A stretch of DNA of 64,000 bases from Arthrobacter sunyaminii (GTDB lineage: Bacteria > Actinomycetota > Actinomycetes > Actinomycetales > Micrococcaceae), in the NCBI RefSeq assembly GCF_018866305.1, contig NZ_CP076456.1, positions 2,728,001 through 2,792,000 on the forward strand, written 5' to 3'. Below are positions 42,728-51,597 of the stretch, one piece after another. Within the stretch, counting starts at the first letter, position 1. The number at the start of each line of letters is the position of its first letter. The translations under genes and the position numbers were made by a program. The notes beneath the pieces were generated by a model. That model did not search any database. It was not told the DNA's origin and saw nothing but the letters and a program-made list of their open reading frames with translations.

Positions 42728-42851
42728 TGTCCGGGAGATCTCCGGCGCACCCCCGTACCGGTCAAGCTGCGCATCCGCTGCTCGCCGTATACCGCGAATG
42801 CAGGGACGCCGTATGAACTGCGTCTCAATTGCCCGATTCCACGCCCCCGCG

Positions 42852-42881
42852 TTCGCGGTCGGGGAAAAAGGCTGGTAATGT
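42852..42881 (+). promoter_or_regulatory. Promoter of the second tRNA-Lys gene
   Basis: TAATGT as -10 at 42876, with TTCGCG 18 bp upstream, 61 bp before the second tRNA-Lys. The region matches that before copy 1 in the -10 and the following 25 bases, showing that promoter and gene were duplicated together. Confidence 0.45.
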
Positions 42882-42942
42882 TGTCTGTCGTTGCGGATGA
42901 CAAATCGCCGGTTTGACCGGCGGTACGGCGTCCCGGCAAGAT

Positions 42943-43018
42943 GCACCTCTAGCTCAATTGGCAGAGCATCTGACTCTTAATCAGAGGGTTCCGGGTTCAA
43001 GTCCCGGGGGGTGCACCA
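42943..43018 (+). tRNA. tRNA-Lys (anticodon CTT), copy 2
   Basis: Identical over its full 76 nt to the copy at 42600-42675, CCA included. It has its own upstream promoter-like region and its own, unrelated terminator. CTT reads AAG, the main Lys codon at this GC content, so higher dose is plausible. Confidence 0.97.
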
Positions 43019-43022
43019 CGTC

Positions 43023-43072
43023 AAGGAGAGCGGTTCTGTTCGGTGAATACCGGCGGGGCCGCTCTCCTTTTT
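43023..43072 (+). terminator. Terminator after tRNA-Lys copy 2
   Basis: An 11-bp stem AAGGAGAGCGG/CCGCTCTCCTT, 25-base loop, then TTT. Confidence 0.75.
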
Positions 43073-43150
43073 GGTTGGCAGGGTGTTGGTCGGCACAGGG
43101 TGCGGGTCGGCACGACCCCCGCCTCTTTTGAACCCTCCTGCCCCGGCAAC

Positions 43151-43188
43151 CCGGACCGGCTGGCTTTAACCGGACCGGCTGGCTTTAA
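43151..43188. repeat. Tandem 19-bp repeat, two copies
   Basis: CCGGACCGGCTGGCTTTAA occurs twice head to tail between the second tRNA-Lys and the marR gene. No function is apparent; it is a minor slippage-type duplication. Confidence 0.9.
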
Positions 43189-43190
43189 AC

Positions 43191-43230
43191 AGGAAAGGCA
43201 CGCTTCCCGTCAGGGTGCGTGCCTTCCTGT
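43191..43230 (-). terminator. Terminator after the MarR gene
   Basis: AGGAAAGGCACGC and GCGTGCCTTCCT pair (one unpaired A) 32 bp after the stop; the minus strand continues GTTTAAA. Confidence 0.65.
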
Positions 43231-43261
43231 AATTGTTACCTCAGAGATATCAGGCCCGGGG

Positions 43262-43825
43262 TTATTTTCCCGCCTCAACGCCTTCGGTTTTGCCGGACGC
43301 CTCGCCCTGGACCTCGCCCGCCGGATCGGTCGGAGCTGCAATGGCTTCAATTTCCTCCGGGGCCACCGCCGGAATAGGCAGCCCGGGTACATCCACGGCA
43401 AGTTGCCACCGGGAATTGCCCAGCTCGCGGATAACGTTGCGCAGCTGTCCGCGCAGTTCGGGCGACATGAGTTCCTGGCCCTCGGTCAGCGTGCGCTCAA
43501 TATCCTGTGCTTCCTGCAGCGCTTCACGGCCCTGCGGGGTAATGGACACCATGTGGCTGCGGCGGTCCAGGTCATTGCGGACGCGGGTTACGTGTCCGTG
43601 AGCTTCAAGCCGGGAGAGAGTCTTACCCATGGTCTGCGCCTGCACACGGACAATTTGCGCAAGGCGTGCCTGCGTCATGGGTCCCTGGGATTCAAGGACT
43701 CCAAGCGCGATCACTCCCGCGTGGGTGACACCTATCCGGACCAGCCTCTCATTCCAGGCATGTTCGACCAGACGTGCGGCCGTAGACAAGAGGCGACCAG
43801 TGGGCCAGTGCTCCATATCGGGCAT
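43262..43825 (-). CDS. MarR-family transcriptional regulator
   Basis: A 187-residue regulator. The winged helix-turn-helix spans about 45-105: QARLAQIVRVQAQTMGKTLSRLEAHG (recognition helix) and the wing NDLDRRSHMVSITPQG. The first 145 residues are a normal MarR; a C-terminal tail of about 40 residues (from about VDVPGLPIPAV), acidic and Ala/Pro/Glu-rich, is extra. It is divergent from bcp across 144 bp containing the palindrome ACTATGATAGT, so it may control bcp and itself. No conserved redox cysteine is present (the protein has none), so direct thiol sensing is unlikely. Confidence 0.87.
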   Translation of the reverse strand: MPDMEHWPTGRLLSTAARLVEHAWNERLVRIGVTHAGVIALGVLESQGPMTQARLAQIVRVQAQTMGKTLSRLEAHGHVTRVRNDLDRRSHMVSITPQGREALQEAQDIERTLTEGQELMSPELRGQLRNVIRELGNSRWQLAVDVPGLPIPAVAPEEIEAIAAPTDPAGEVQGEASGKTEGVEAGK

Positions 43826-43893
43826 AAAACAGAACTCTTCCTTTCAGGGTGAGGAGGCATCGGCCGATCGGATAACCTGCAAATCCACCACCT

Positions 43894-43904
43894 ACTATGA
43901 TAGT
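43894..43904. promoter_or_regulatory. Palindrome between the MarR gene and bcp
   Basis: ACTAT-G-ATAGT, a perfect short inverted repeat 66 bp before the bcp start and 69 bp before the MarR start. AT-rich symmetrical sites of this kind are usual MarR operators; it also overlaps a possible -10. Inferred. Confidence 0.45.
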
Positions 43905-43969
43905 CACCATGGCCTCCCACTGTCTCGCCGAGGCGTGGTGAGCCGCGCATTGATACCAAGGAGAGACCT

Positions 43970-44437
43970 ATGACCCGCCTGTCCCCCGGTGAAACAGCCC
44001 CGGACTTCACCCTTCCGGCCACAAACTCGACTTCCGTCTCGCTCTCCGGATTCCGCGGACGCAGCACCATCGTGTACTTCTACCCCGCCGCCGCCACCCC
44101 GGGCTGCACCAAGGAAGCCTGCGACTTCCGGGACAACCTGAACAGCCTGCAGGACGCCGGGTACGCCGTCGTCGGCATCTCTCCGGACCCGGTGCCCAAG
44201 CTGGAGAAGTTTGCCGAGGCGGAGAACCTCAACTTCCCCCTGCTTTCCGATCCCGACCACGCCGTGGCCGAAGCATACGGAGCCTGGGGCGAGAAAAAGA
44301 ACTACGGCAAGACCTATGAGGGCCTGATCCGGTCAACCGTGGTGGTGGACCCGGAAGGCAAAGTCTCCCTCGCACAGTACAACGTGAAAGCCACCGGCCA
44401 CGTTGCCAAACTATCCCGTGATCTGGGACTCGCCTAA
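43970..44437 (+). CDS. bcp: Thioredoxin-dependent peroxiredoxin (Bcp type)
   Basis: Reduces hydrogen and organic peroxides, with electrons from thioredoxin. The 155-residue protein is a full thioredoxin-fold peroxiredoxin: PGETAPDFTLPA (6-17), peroxidatic Cys46 in YPAAATPGCTKEACDF with the conserved Thr and Pro, and the resolving Cys51 five residues on, as in the BCP/PrxQ class. VVGISPDP and the Trp and Arg of the active site follow. AAGGAGAG lies six bases before the ATG. It is divergent from the MarR gene, hinting at peroxide- or oxidant-linked control. Confidence 0.95.
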   Translation: MTRLSPGETAPDFTLPATNSTSVSLSGFRGRSTIVYFYPAAATPGCTKEACDFRDNLNSLQDAGYAVVGISPDPVPKLEKFAEAENLNFPLLSDPDHAVAEAYGAWGEKKNYGKTYEGLIRSTVVVDPEGKVSLAQYNVKATGHVAKLSRDLGLA

Positions 44438-44506
44438 CCTCGGGTACACTGGAGGCTGGTTTTAGGGCTTTGCGCAACAACTGCGGCAACATCCTGAAAG
44501 CAGTGC

Positions 44507-44591
<85 letters not shown>

Positions 44592-44637
44592 AAGGGAATC
44601 GTCGAGACATCGTTTCCGGATGAGTCGCGACACAGGT

Positions 44638-44669
44638 AACACCCCGGTCTTCGGACCGGGGTGTTTTCT
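44638..44669 (+). terminator. Terminator after tRNA-Leu
   Basis: A 12-bp perfect stem AACACCCCGGTC/GACCGGGGTGTT with a TTCG-type tetraloop, followed by TTCTTTT. Confidence 0.9.
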
Positions 44670-44854
44670 TTTGCCCCTGCCCCCTTCCTCCCCCGGCCGT
44701 CCGCAGCCTGTGACGCGGGTCAAAACTTTTCCGGTGTTCCACCCATCCGGCTCCGGACTCCGGCCGAAGACCTTCTGAGACCTCGCACCAAGAGGTGTTC
44801 ACACCAACCACGAGGTTCCGCCGCAACGGGGGCTCTCGCCAGAAGGAGAAAATC

Positions 44855-45556
44855 ATGGCTTTCAAAACCCGCCGAAACATGTCCATCCTCGGAATCGCCG
44901 CTGTCTCCATGCTGGGCATGGCCGCCTGCAGCACCGACTCCACCGACACCTCATCAACGAGTTCCGAATCAGGTACGGCATCAGAGTCCAGCATGTCCCC
45001 CTCGGCTTCGGAATCCATGAGCTCCGACCCCGGCGCCAGCGAGTCCATGAGCGCTGACCCGGCGGCCAACCTGGTGGGCGCCAGCTGCGCCGACTACGCA
45101 GCGGCCGTTCCCGAAGGCGCCGGCTCCATTGAAGGAATGTCCCTTGATCCGGTGGTCACCGCCGCTTCCAACAACCCCATGCTCACCACCCTCACGTCTG
45201 CGGTCTCCGGCGAGCTAAACCCGGATGTGAATCTCGTGGACACCCTCAACGGCTCCGAGTTCACCGTCTTCGCCCCCACCGATGATGCCTTTGCCAAGCT
45301 GGATCCGGCCACCATTGAGGCGCTGAAGGCTGATCCGGAACTGCTCTCCAGCATCCTGACGTACCACGTGGTTCCCGGCCAGATGACACCCGATGAACTG
45401 TCCGGCTCATACGCCACCGTCAACGGCGAAGAAGTTGAGGTCACCGGTTCCGGAGACAGCCTCATGGTCAACGACGCCACAGTGGTTTGCGGCGGCGTCC
45501 AGACTGAAAACGCCACCGTTTACCTGCTGGACACCGTCCTGATGCCCGGAATGTAA
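44855..45556 (+). CDS. Fasciclin-domain lipoprotein
   Basis: A 233-residue secreted protein: signal peptide with a lipobox-like end (MLGMAACS, Cys at about 25), a Ser/Thr/Asp-rich linker (about 27-72) with repeated SESMS units, then one FAS1 domain (about 90-232) with the H1-like [14 protein letters not shown] and H2-like YHVVPGQM segments. It resembles mycobacterial MPB70/MPB83. FAS1 domains serve in adhesion or matrix binding. AGAAGGAG lies before the ATG at 44855. A cysteine pair (in GASCADYA and VVCGGV) may form a disulfide. Single gene, followed by a terminator. Confidence 0.9.
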   Translation: MAFKTRRNMSILGIAAVSMLGMAACSTDSTDTSSTSSESGTASESSMSPSASESMSSDPGASESMSADPAANLVGASCADYAAAVPEGAGSIEGMSLDPVVTAASNNPMLTTLTSAVSGELNPDVNLVDTLNGSEFTVFAPTDDAFAKLDPATIEALKADPELLSSILTYHVVPGQMTPDELSGSYATVNGEEVEVTGSGDSLMVNDATVVCGGVQTENATVYLLDTVLMPGM

Positions 45557-45606
45557 CCAAAGCGGCCGGTTAGCGCCGGCAGGCTGTGCCGACCTTCGCA
45601 GCCGAG

Positions 45607-45642
45607 CAAAAGGCGGGTGCCCCTCCGGGTGCCCGCCTTTTG
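45607..45642 (+). terminator. Terminator after the fasciclin gene
   Basis: CAAAAGGCGGG and CCCGCCTTTTG pair around a 14-base loop with further GC pairing; T tract forms the end of the 3' arm. Confidence 0.8.
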
Positions 45643-45830
45643 TGTGCCCGCCCCGCCTCCTGTGTGACCGAATTGTGACCGCGCCGCCGGGCGTTCAAAT
45701 ACCGTCGGAATCGCGGTCACCCATTAGGCTCTGGTCCATACGTTTGTGTCACACGACACACATCGGATGACACGCCCCGCACGGCACCCGCCACACGCAC
45801 GGGTATCTCTCGCCCCAGAGGAGTACGACC

Positions 45831-47528
45831 ATGTCATATGCCGGCCGATCTACGAGCGGTTCGCGCCCCAAACGGCGCGCCGCGGCCATCACCACAGGGA
45901 TCGCGCTCAGCGCCCTGATTCTCTCGGGCTGTGCCCAGAGCGAGCGCGACGAAGGAACGGGCGACGCCGGGGCGTCGTCGGACGTTGACGGAACCTTTGT
46001 GTTCGCAGCGTCCTCGGATCCCAAGTCGCTGGACCCCGCCTTCGCTTCCGACGGCGAGTCCTTCCGCGTCAGCCGCCAGATCTTCGAGGGCCTGGTGGGC
46101 GTCAAGCCGGGCACCGCGGATCCGGAGCCGCTGCTGGCCAAGTCCTGGGAGACTTCCGAGGACGCCCTGACCTACACCTTCGAGCTGCAGGACGGCGTCA
46201 CCTTCCACGACGGCACCGATTTCAACGCCGAAGCCGTTTGCGCCAACTTTGACCGCTGGTACAACTTCACGGGCATCCAGCAGGCCGAGAGCCTTGCCTA
46301 CTACTACAGCAAGCTCTTCAAGGGCTTCGCCGATACCCCGGAAACCGCCACCTACGAGTCCTGCGAGGCGACCGGCGAGACCGAAGCCGTAGTGACCCTG
46401 GCCAAGCCGTTCGCCGGATTCATCGCCGCCCTGTCCCTGCCGGCCTTCTCCATGCAGAGCCCGACGGCGATGGACCAGTACGCGGCCAACGAAGCTTCCG
46501 GCACGGCCGAGGCCCCCACGCTGACCGAGTACGCCAAGAGCCATCCCACCGGAACCGGCCCCTTCAAATTCGAGAACTGGGAAGTCGGCAACCAGATCAC
46601 CCTCTCCGCCTACGACGACTACTGGGGCGAGCAGGGCCAGGTCACGGACATCATCTTCCGTGTCATCGACGATCCCAACTCCCGCCGCCAGTCCCTCGAG
46701 GCCGGCACCATTGACGGCTACGACCTCGTGGCTCCGGCCGACACAAAGTCGCTGGCCGACGCCGGGTACAACGTGATGGCCCGCGAGCCGTTCACCATCC
46801 TCTACCTCGGCATGAACCAGAAGGTTGAGGAGCTGGCGGACCCGCTGGTGCGCCAGGCGATCGCTCACGCCATCGACAAGCAGGCCCTGGTGGACCAGAC
46901 CCTGCCCGAAGGCACCAAGGTGGCCTCCCAGTTCATCCCCGATGTCGTCAACGGCTACAACGAGGACGTCACCGAATACGAATACGATCCTGAGAAGGCC
47001 AAGTCCCTGCTGGCCGAGGCCGGCTACCCGGACGGCTTCTCCGTGGACTTCAATTACCCGACCGGCGTTTCCCGCCCGTACATGCCGACGCCGGAGCAGG
47101 TTTACACCAACATCACCGCCCAGCTCGAAGACGTGGGCATCACCGTCAATCCGCAGCCGAACAAGTGGTCCCCGGATTACCTGGACCGCGTCCAGGCCTC
47201 CGAAGACCACGGCATCCACCTGCTGGGCTGGACCGGCGACTACAACGACACGGACAACTTTGTCGGTGTGTTCTTCGGCGGCGAAAAGCCCGAGTTCGGG
47301 TTCAACAACCCGGAGATCTTCGATGCCCTGGAGGAAGCCCGCCAGGTCAGCAGCCTCGAGGAGCAGACTCCGCTCTACGAGCAGATCAACGAGGACATCG
47401 CCGAGTTTGTGCCGGCCATTCCGCTGGCACACCCGGCTCCCTCACTCGCCTTCAACGAGCGCGTGGTTTCCTACCCCGCCAGCCCGGTGAATGACGAAGT
47501 GTTTAACAAGATCGAACTCAACAAGTAA
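45831..47528 (+). CDS. Oligopeptide ABC transporter substrate-binding lipoprotein
   Basis: A 565-residue SBP_bac_5 (DppA/OppA family) protein. Basic N-terminus, hydrophobic stretch and lipobox LSGC (Cys34) mark a Sec-type lipoprotein. The cluster motif SRQIFEGLVG, the HDGTDFNAEAV segment and PTGTGPFKFENW are typical. The ATG has AGAGGAG seven bases upstream. The two permease genes follow after a 95-bp gap, so this is the first gene of an Opp/Dpp operon. It is related to the second binding protein at 51598-53280 (same RWYN, GYDLV and PTPE segments), evidence of duplication. Confidence 0.94.
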   Translation: MSYAGRSTSGSRPKRRAAAITTGIALSALILSGCAQSERDEGTGDAGASSDVDGTFVFAASSDPKSLDPAFASDGESFRVSRQIFEGLVGVKPGTADPEPLLAKSWETSEDALTYTFELQDGVTFHDGTDFNAEAVCANFDRWYNFTGIQQAESLAYYYSKLFKGFADTPETATYESCEATGETEAVVTLAKPFAGFIAALSLPAFSMQSPTAMDQYAANEASGTAEAPTLTEYAKSHPTGTGPFKFENWEVGNQITLSAYDDYWGEQGQVTDIIFRVIDDPNSRRQSLEAGTIDGYDLVAPADTKSLADAGYNVMAREPFTILYLGMNQKVEELADPLVRQAIAHAIDKQALVDQTLPEGTKVASQFIPDVVNGYNEDVTEYEYDPEKAKSLLAEAGYPDGFSVDFNYPTGVSRPYMPTPEQVYTNITAQLEDVGITVNPQPNKWSPDYLDRVQASEDHGIHLLGWTGDYNDTDNFVGVFFGGEKPEFGFNNPEIFDALEEARQVSSLEEQTPLYEQINEDIAEFVPAIPLAHPAPSLAFNERVVSYPASPVNDEVFNKIELNK

Positions 47529-47623
47529 GCAGCACAGGGCCGGGGTCTCTTCGGAGATCCCGGCCCTTTCCCTGTTTCTTTTTCCTTCATCCAGCGCCTC
47601 GACCACGCTGAGAAAGGACACCT

Positions 47624-48628
47624 GTGCTGCAAGTCATCGGCAAACGTCTTCTCATGCTGATTCCCACACTCATCGGTTTGTCCATCCTGTTGTTCGTCTG
47701 GGTCCGCAGCCTTCCCGGCGGCCCGGCCACCGCTCTGCTCGGCGACAAAGCAACACCGGAGGCGATCGCAAGGATTAACGCCGCCTACGGCTTTGACCGC
47801 CCCCTCCTGGAGCAGTACTTCGTCTACGTCGGTAAGCTCCTGCAGGGCGACTTCGGCGTTTCCACGGTCACCGGCCGGCCCGTGCTGGAGGAATTCGCGA
47901 CCCGTTTCCCCGCGACCCTGGAACTGTCCCTGGTGGCGCTCATCTTTGCCATCGGCATCGGGATCCCGCTTGGCTACCGCGCGGCAACCCACTACGGACG
48001 TTTCTGGGATCATTCCTCGGTGGTGCTTTCGCTCGTGGGAATCACCATCCCGGTGTTCTTCCTGGCCTTCATCCTGAAGTGGCTCTTTGCCATCCAGCTC
48101 CCCTGGTTTCCCCCGGACGGCAGGCAGAATCCGCGCATTGACGCCACCCACATCACGGACTTTTATGTGCTGGACGGGCTGCTAACCCGGGAATGGGACG
48201 CGTCCTGGGACGCGCTGATGCACCTGGTCCTGCCCGGAATTGCCCTGGGCACCATCCCGCTGGCGATCATTGTGCGCATCACCCGCGCCTCCGTCCTGGA
48301 GGTTCAGGGCGCTGATTATGTGCGCACCGCGCGCGCCAAGGGCCTGATGGAGAAAACCATCCGCGGCCGGTTCGTCCTCCGCAACGCCATGCTTCCGGTG
48401 ACCACCACCATTGGACTGCAGACCGGCCTGCTGATTTCCGGTGCCGTGCTGACGGAAACGGTGTTTGCCTTCAGCGGTATCGGCAGATTCCTGCGTGATG
48501 CCATCTTCAACCTGGACTATCCCGTGCTGCAGGGATTCATCATTTTCATCGCCATCGCCTATTCATTGATCAACCTGATTGTTGACGTGTCCTATGGCTT
48601 CATCGACCCGAGGGTGAGGGTGCAATGA
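47624..48628 (+). CDS. dppB: Oligopeptide ABC transporter permease, DppB type
   Basis: A 334-residue inner-membrane subunit with about six transmembrane helices. The first helix (about 8-28) is followed by the RSLPGGPATALLGDKA segment of this family, and the EAA loop (ADYVRTARAKGLMEKTIRGR, about 228-247) that contacts the ATPase. GTG start with AAAGGAC upstream. A rather long outside loop (about 165-195, with FPPDGRQNPRID) is present. The next permease gene overlaps its stop as ATGA. Named by family; the peptide specificity is unknown. Confidence 0.92.
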   Translation: MLQVIGKRLLMLIPTLIGLSILLFVWVRSLPGGPATALLGDKATPEAIARINAAYGFDRPLLEQYFVYVGKLLQGDFGVSTVTGRPVLEEFATRFPATLELSLVALIFAIGIGIPLGYRAATHYGRFWDHSSVVLSLVGITIPVFFLAFILKWLFAIQLPWFPPDGRQNPRIDATHITDFYVLDGLLTREWDASWDALMHLVLPGIALGTIPLAIIVRITRASVLEVQGADYVRTARAKGLMEKTIRGRFVLRNAMLPVTTTIGLQTGLLISGAVLTETVFAFSGIGRFLRDAIFNLDYPVLQGFIIFIAIAYSLINLIVDVSYGFIDPRVRVQ

Positions 48629-49575
48629 GTACAGTTCTCCCACCGGCTCCCGGCGGCGCCATCCGCCCCGACGAGCCCGCAGCGCCGGTCAAGGCCGACA
48701 CCCGCGGAACGGGTATGTGGCGTTCCGCCTTCAAGCGGCTGCGCCGCAATCCGGCGGCCATTGCCGGGGCCGTGATTATCGGCCTGTTCATCCTGGTGGC
48801 CATTCTGGCACCGGTACTGGCACCGTTCGGCGGTGACGATCTTCCGGGACGGACGGACATCACCCCCACGTCCATCCCCGGGCCCGGCGACATTGACGCC
48901 TACCCGCTGGGACTGGACCGGTTCGGCGGCGACGTCCTGTCCAAACTCATCTGGGGCGCCCGCGCTTCACTCATCATCGGTGTCATTTCCACAGCGCTGG
49001 GACTGGCGGGCGGCATGCTCCTGGGCATCATCGCCGGCGGAATCGGCGGCTGGGTGGACAACGTCATCATGCGTTTCGTGGACATCCTGCTCTCCGTCCC
49101 GAACCTGCTGCTGGCGGTGAGCATTGCCGCCATCCTGGGGCAGAACACCTACGCCATCATGATCGCCATTGGTGTTTCCCAGATCCCGATCTTCGCCCGC
49201 CTGCTGCGCTCGTCCATGATTTCCCAGCGCAGCGCCGATTACATCCTTTCGGCGCAGTCCCTGGGCCTGAGCCGGCGCACCATCACCATGAGCCATCTGC
49301 TGCCCAACAGCATGGGTCCGGTGATCGTGCAGGGCACCCTGACCCTGGCGACGGCTGTCATTGATGCCGCCGCCCTGTCCTTCCTCGGCCTCGGCGGCGG
49401 CAAGCCGCAGACGGCGGAGTGGGGGCGGATGCTGACCTACGCACAGAATGAACTGGCCGTGGCACCGCAGCTGGCGTTCCTGCCGGGCATCTGCATCGCC
49501 GTCACGGCCCTGGGATTCACCCTGCTGGGCGAATCCCTGCGGGAGGCCCTGGATCCCAAGACCCGGAAGAAATAG
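48625..49575 (+). CDS. dppC: Oligopeptide ABC transporter permease, DppC type
   Basis: A 316-residue partner permease. A cytoplasmic N-terminal tail (about 1-38), the first helix (about 43-68), then GTDRFGGDV-like PLGLDRFGGDVLSKLIWGAR, the hallmark of DppC/OppC, then five helices and the EAA loop (SADYILSAQSLGLSRRTI). ATGA overlap with dppB shows translational coupling. The gene ends before a strong bidirectional hairpin, opposite the convergent fused ATPase gene that must power it. Length is typical. Confidence 0.92.
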   Translation: MSTVLPPAPGGAIRPDEPAAPVKADTRGTGMWRSAFKRLRRNPAAIAGAVIIGLFILVAILAPVLAPFGGDDLPGRTDITPTSIPGPGDIDAYPLGLDRFGGDVLSKLIWGARASLIIGVISTALGLAGGMLLGIIAGGIGGWVDNVIMRFVDILLSVPNLLLAVSIAAILGQNTYAIMIAIGVSQIPIFARLLRSSMISQRSADYILSAQSLGLSRRTITMSHLLPNSMGPVIVQGTLTLATAVIDAAALSFLGLGGGKPQTAEWGRMLTYAQNELAVAPQLAFLPGICIAVTALGFTLLGESLREALDPKTRKK

Positions 49576-49588
49576 CCGGTCCGCACCA

Positions 49589-49632
49589 CGAGAAAAGCGC
49601 CGCTCCTGTTCACAGGGGCGGCGCTTTTCTCG
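49589..49632. terminator. Bidirectional terminator between dppC and the fused ATPase
   Basis: A 21-bp near-perfect stem (CGAGAAAAGCGCCGCTCC and onward, two-base loop) with A-rich and T-rich ends, symmetrical for both converging genes. Confidence 0.88.
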
Positions 49633-49645
49633 TTCGTCAAGCAGA

Positions 49646-51445
49646 TTAGGAAGCCAGTTCGTCTTCCTCGATGTTCAGCTCGTTGCCCGGAATCGAAGCC
49701 AGCAGTTTGCGCGTGTACGGGTGGCGGGGGTTGGAGAAGACTTCCTCCGACGACGCTGCCTCCACCAGTTCACCGTCCTTCATCACGCAGACATAATCCG
49801 AGATCAACCGCACCACGGCCAGGTCATGGGAGATGAAGAGGTAGCTCAGTCCCAGTTCTGCCTGCAGGTCCCCCAGCAGTTTCAGGATCTGGGCCTGGAC
49901 CAGGACGTCCAGGGCAGAGACCGGCTCGTCGCAGACGATCAGTTCCGGCTTGAGCGCCAGAGCACGCGCAATCGCCACGCGCTGGCGCTGCCCGCCGGAG
50001 AGCTCCGCGGGGTAGCGGCCCAGCATGGAATGCGGCAGCGCCACCTGGTCCATCAGCTCGCGCACGCGGGCCTCGCGCTCGCTCTTGGAACCCCGCTTGT
50101 AGGTTTTCAGCGGCTCGTCCAGGATGCGCTGAATGGTGAACATGGGGTCCAGGGAGGAGTAGGGATCCTGGAAGATCGGCTGCACCCGCTGCCGGAAGTC
50201 CCGCAGCTTGGCCTTCTCCAGGGACCCGACGTCGATTCCGTCAAAAGTCATGGTGCCGCTGGTGGGTTCGACCAGCTTCAGCAGCATCCGGGCTGTGGTG
50301 GTCTTGCCGGAGCCGGATTCACCGACGATGGCCACGGTACGCCCGCGGGGAATGTCCAGCGTGACGTTGCGGGCAGCGTAGAAGTCCTCGGAACGGCCGC
50401 GGATCTTGTAGACCTTGGTCAGATCCCGGATCTCCACAATGTTGTCCGGTGCCGCGGTTTCCGGCGAGCCCGCCGCGGTGACTCCGGCACTGTGCTTCGG
50501 TGACGGAACCGCATCAGCCGGGGCACCGCCGTCGTTCACTGGCGTGCTGGTGCCGTCCGAGTGTTCGGCGTACACCTGCTCAGCGAGCCGCAGGCGCTGG
50601 GCCGCAGGCGCCTTGAAGGCCCCCGGGCTCAGCCGCACCGCTGCGACGCTGGGCGCCGCCGCCACCAGTGACTGGGTGTAGGGATGCTGGGGATCCTCCA
50701 GCAGCTGACGCGCGGGTCCGGCTTCCACCACGAGGCCCCGGTGCATCACGACAAGCTCCGAGGCGCGTTCGGCTGCCAGCCCAAGGTCGTGCGTGATGAG
50801 CAGCACCGAGGTTCCCAGCTCCTCGGTCATTTTTCCGATCTGGTCCAGGATGGTCCGCTGCACCGTGACGTCCAGGGCCGAGGTGGGCTCGTCGGCAATC
50901 AGCAGCCGCGGCCGGCAGGCCAGCCCAATGGCGATCAACGCACGCTGGCGCATACCGCCGGAGAACTCATGCGGATACTGCTTGGCGCGCTCCGCGGCGT
51001 CCGGCAGCCCGGCTGCCGTCAGTACCTCGATGACCTTCCGGTCCACATCCTTGGACGTTGCCATGCCGTGGACCAGCAGGGTTTCCGCAACCTGGGTGCC
51101 AATCTTTGTGACCGGGTTCAGGTTGGACATGGGGTCCTGGGGCACCAGTCCAATGGACCGTCCCCTGATGGCACGCATCTTCGCCTCGGGCAGGCCCACC
51201 AGTTCCGTGCCGTCAAAGCGGATGCTGCCCTCGGCCACCTTGCCGTTTCCGGGCAGCAGGCCGATGACGGCCATGGCTGTGGTGGATTTGCCGGAACCCG
51301 ACTCCCCCACAATTGCCAGCGTCCCTCCGCGGGGCAAGGTAAAGGAGGCGTTCTTGACGGCTTGGACTTCTCCGTCGGTGGTGCGGAAATTAACCGCGAG
51401 ATCCGTCACCTCAAGCAGAGGTGAATCAAGGCTGATTTCAGTCAT
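49646..51445 (-). CDS. Fused peptide ABC transporter ATPase (DppD-DppF)
   Basis: A 599-residue protein with two complete ATPase domains. First: Walker A GESGSGKST (47-55), signature FSGGMRQRA (161-169), Walker B LLIADEPTSALD (181-192), switch His219. Second, after a linker rich in Ala/Pro/Ser (about 295-335): Walker A GESGSGKTT (375-383), signature LSGGQRQRVA, EPVSALD. Both halves have the oligopeptide-family C-terminal HPYT segment. It fuses what most systems encode as DppD and DppF. It lies opposite dppBC and divergent from the second binding protein, so one ATPase probably serves both. Start at the ATG 51445; upstream frame ignored. Confidence 0.93.
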   Translation of the reverse strand: MTEISLDSPLLEVTDLAVNFRTTDGEVQAVKNASFTLPRGGTLAIVGESGSGKSTTAMAVIGLLPGNGKVAEGSIRFDGTELVGLPEAKMRAIRGRSIGLVPQDPMSNLNPVTKIGTQVAETLLVHGMATSKDVDRKVIEVLTAAGLPDAAERAKQYPHEFSGGMRQRALIAIGLACRPRLLIADEPTSALDVTVQRTILDQIGKMTEELGTSVLLITHDLGLAAERASELVVMHRGLVVEAGPARQLLEDPQHPYTQSLVAAAPSVAAVRLSPGAFKAPAAQRLRLAEQVYAEHSDGTSTPVNDGGAPADAVPSPKHSAGVTAAGSPETAAPDNIVEIRDLTKVYKIRGRSEDFYAARNVTLDIPRGRTVAIVGESGSGKTTTARMLLKLVEPTSGTMTFDGIDVGSLEKAKLRDFRQRVQPIFQDPYSSLDPMFTIQRILDEPLKTYKRGSKSEREARVRELMDQVALPHSMLGRYPAELSGGQRQRVAIARALALKPELIVCDEPVSALDVLVQAQILKLLGDLQAELGLSYLFISHDLAVVRLISDYVCVMKDGELVEAASSEEVFSNPRHPYTRKLLASIPGNELNIEEDELAS

Positions 51446-51597
51446 TTCCCTATCCTGCCCTACTTGCAGGACTGCTGTGAGCCGTGTCTCACCGGCTGTT
51501 GCCGGATTTTTATCATTTAGACTGGCAATTCGTATAAATACACCCGATAGAACCAAACGCACCGTTGACGGAGCGTCTCCGGAGGAGAACAACAGCT

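Noticed and set aside
42600..43018. Integrative element between the two tRNA-Lys genes
   Set aside because: Only 267 bp separate them, with a terminator and promoter and no integrase or gene; a simple duplication is enough.
43151..43188. Start of a larger tandem repeat array
   Set aside because: Only two copies of 19 bp are present; too little for an array or regulatory claim.
45834..47432. 532-codon open frame opposite the first peptide-binding protein
   Set aside because: Antisense artefact; the plus-strand gene has signal peptide, lipobox and ribosome site.
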